Source of the DNA: Allobrachymonas sp.
Lineage (GTDB): Bacteria; Pseudomonadota; Gammaproteobacteria; Burkholderiales; Burkholderiaceae_C
Length of the DNA: 6,193 nt
Direction of reading: 5' to 3'
Assembly: GCA_030538335.1 (NCBI GenBank)
Contig: JAUNUE010000114.1
Coordinates: forward strand, 1 to 6,193
The position numbers and the translations under genes were made by a program. The notes beneath the pieces were generated by a model. The model worked only from the letters and a program-made list of their open reading frames with translations, was not told the origin of the DNA and did not search any database. The first letter of the stretch is position 1; each line of letters begins with the position of its first letter. Below, one piece after another: positions 4,975 to 6,193 of the stretch.

Positions 4975-6193
4975 ATGCCTTACCCCTCTGCTCCTGCGGA
5001 AAACACCGTGTATCCCGCGCCTGATCTGAACCCGGCTCCCGCAGATGACGCCGCCGGATCGGATCGGGTGCCCGTGCCTGCAGCGCCGCCCTATGGCGAC
5101 GACGCCTATCTGGAAGCCCAGGCCGCCATCAAACCCCGGCGTGGGCTGAACCTGTTCTGGCGCACTTTCATCATGATCGGCCTGCTCATCACGGTGAGCA
5201 CGCTGAGCTGGTTGATGACGGTGCGATCGGTCGATCTGGAGCCGCGTGCACGCCAGACAGCACAGCAAATCGCCTCGCTCGTCAACCTGAGCCGTGCGGC
5301 GCTGGTGTATTCCGACGCGATTGCGCGCTACGCCCTCATCAAGACGCTGGACGAAGAAGAGGGCGTGCGCATCTTGCCGCGCGAGCCTGAAGATGTGGTG
5401 GTGCCCCTGCAACCCAGCCAGTTCAGCACACGGGTAACACAGGAGTTGCGCCAGCGGCTGGGCGAAAAAACGGATGTGGCCAGTTCGGTCAATGGCGAAA
5501 CCGGCTTGTGGATTGGCTTTTCCATCGACCAGGACGCCTACTGGCTGATGACCGACCAGGAGCGGTTGAGCCTGATGGGTGGCGCCACATGGCTGGTGTG
5601 GGTCGTGATGGCGGCGCTGCTTTCACTCACCGGCGCGGCGGTGATGGCAGGCATTGTCAACCGCCCGCTCAAGCAGTTGCTCACCAGCATTGGCAAGGTA
5701 CACCGCGGCGATTTCAAATCGGGCCAGCTTGACGAAGCGGTGGCCACCCGCGAAATCCGCGAGGTGAACATCGGCTTCAACCGCATGGCCGAGCAGATGG
5801 CCAAGGTCGAGCAAGAGCGCGCCGTCATGCTGGCGGGTATTTCGCACGACCTGCGCACGCCGCTGGCGCGCCTGCGGCTCGAAGTGGAAATGAGCGTGCC
5901 CGACCCCGAATCGCAGCAGTACATGGTGGCCGACATTGACCAGCTTGACCTCATCATCAACAAGTTCATGGACTACGCCCGCCCCGATTACCGTGGCCTG
6001 GAAACCGTGCAACTGGCCGATGTGGTGCAGACCTGCGCCTACCCTTACCTCAACGCACGCGACATGATTTTGCGCATCGACGTGCCAGCCAACCTGCGCG
6101 TGCAGGCCGACGAGGTGGAGCTGGGGCGCGTGGTTTCCAACCTGATGGAAAACGCCCGTCGCTACGGCAAAACGCCTGGCACCGAGGCCACCG
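4975..6193 (+). CDS. envZ: EnvZ-type sensor histidine kinase (3' end outside window)
   Basis: This membrane sensor kinase would phosphorylate and dephosphorylate the OmpR-type regulator encoded just upstream. 406 codons are visible. Residues 1-59 are a Pro/Ala/Asp-rich cytoplasmic extension. Membrane segments lie at about 64-83 (TFIMIGLLITVSTLSWLM) and 203-228, enclosing a periplasmic sensor of about 120 residues (EPRARQTAQQIASLVNLSRA, GLWIGFSID). A HAMP linker follows from 229 (NRPLKQLL). The phospho-acceptor is His291 in GISHDLRTPLARLRLE, then IINKFMDYARPD as in EnvZ. The ATP-binding domain begins near 370 and shows its N-box NLMENARRYGK with Asn389 and Asn393; the G-boxes are beyond the window. 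E. coli EnvZ has 450 residues and no such N-terminal extension. The ATG at 4975 has no ribosome binding site, but no better start precedes the first membrane segment. In Bordetella the equivalent is RisS. Family is certain; the symbol follows the partner. Confidence 0.88.
   Translation, partial: MPYPSAPAENTVYPAPDLNPAPADDAAGSDRVPVPAAPPYGDDAYLEAQAAIKPRRGLNLFWRTFIMIGLLITVSTLSWLMTVRSVDLEPRARQTAQQIASLVNLSRAALVYSDAIARYALIKTLDEEEGVRILPREPEDVVVPLQPSQFSTRVTQELRQRLGEKTDVASSVNGETGLWIGFSIDQDAYWLMTDQERLSLMGGATWLVWVVMAALLSLTGAAVMAGIVNRPLKQLLTSIGKVHRGDFKSGQLDEAVATREIREVNIGFNRMAEQMAKVEQERAVMLAGISHDLRTPLARLRLEVEMSVPDPESQQYMVADIDQLDLIINKFMDYARPDYRGLETVQLADVVQTCAYPYLNARDMILRIDVPANLRVQADEVELGRVVSNLMENARRYGKTPGTEAT

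Overview
The window reads as chromosomal housekeeping DNA from a GC-rich betaproteobacterium. It is most likely a member of Burkholderiales, possibly Comamonadaceae; this is inferred from protein style and gene order, not from a marker search. I see no mobile element, CRISPR array, tRNA or rRNA.

Left half, plus strand (1-2574): the 3' end of rpsA (ribosomal protein S1), then ihfB (IHF beta subunit), lapA and lapB (also called yciS and yciM). The order rpsA-ihfB-lapA-lapB is the one known from E. coli. It places translation, nucleoid architecture and control of lipopolysaccharide synthesis side by side. ihfB and lapA are 26 bases apart, and lapA and lapB overlap by an ATGA. The E. coli neighbour pyrF does not follow lapB; the next genes run the other way.

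Middle, minus strand (2602-3824): a periplasmic SIMPL/DUF541 protein, and upstream of it a small exported protein that I do not recognise. They are probably co-transcribed. lapB and the SIMPL gene converge with only 27 bases between them.

A gene-free stretch of about 350 bases (3825-4174) separates the unknown gene from a divergent pair. It is rich in inverted repeats and becomes AT-rich towards the right-hand gene.

Right side, plus strand (4175-6193): a response regulator very close to E. coli OmpR, followed by an EnvZ-type sensor histidine kinase that runs off the window. In Bordetella the equivalent pair is called RisA/RisS. Together they would sense an envelope or osmotic signal and adjust transcription.

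The most interesting content is RNA-level or operator-like structure rather than a new protein system. (1) A textbook intrinsic-terminator shape lies inside the first codons of lapA, which could uncouple lapAB from ihfB. (2) A perfect 8-bp hairpin sits between ompR and the kinase gene, which has no visible ribosome binding site. (3) Two GC-rich hairpins stand in tandem between rpsA and ihfB. (4) A long imperfect hairpin lies upstream of the unknown gene. (5) A perfect 11-bp inverted repeat brackets the ompR upstream region. I did not find evidence for a wholly new multi-gene system.
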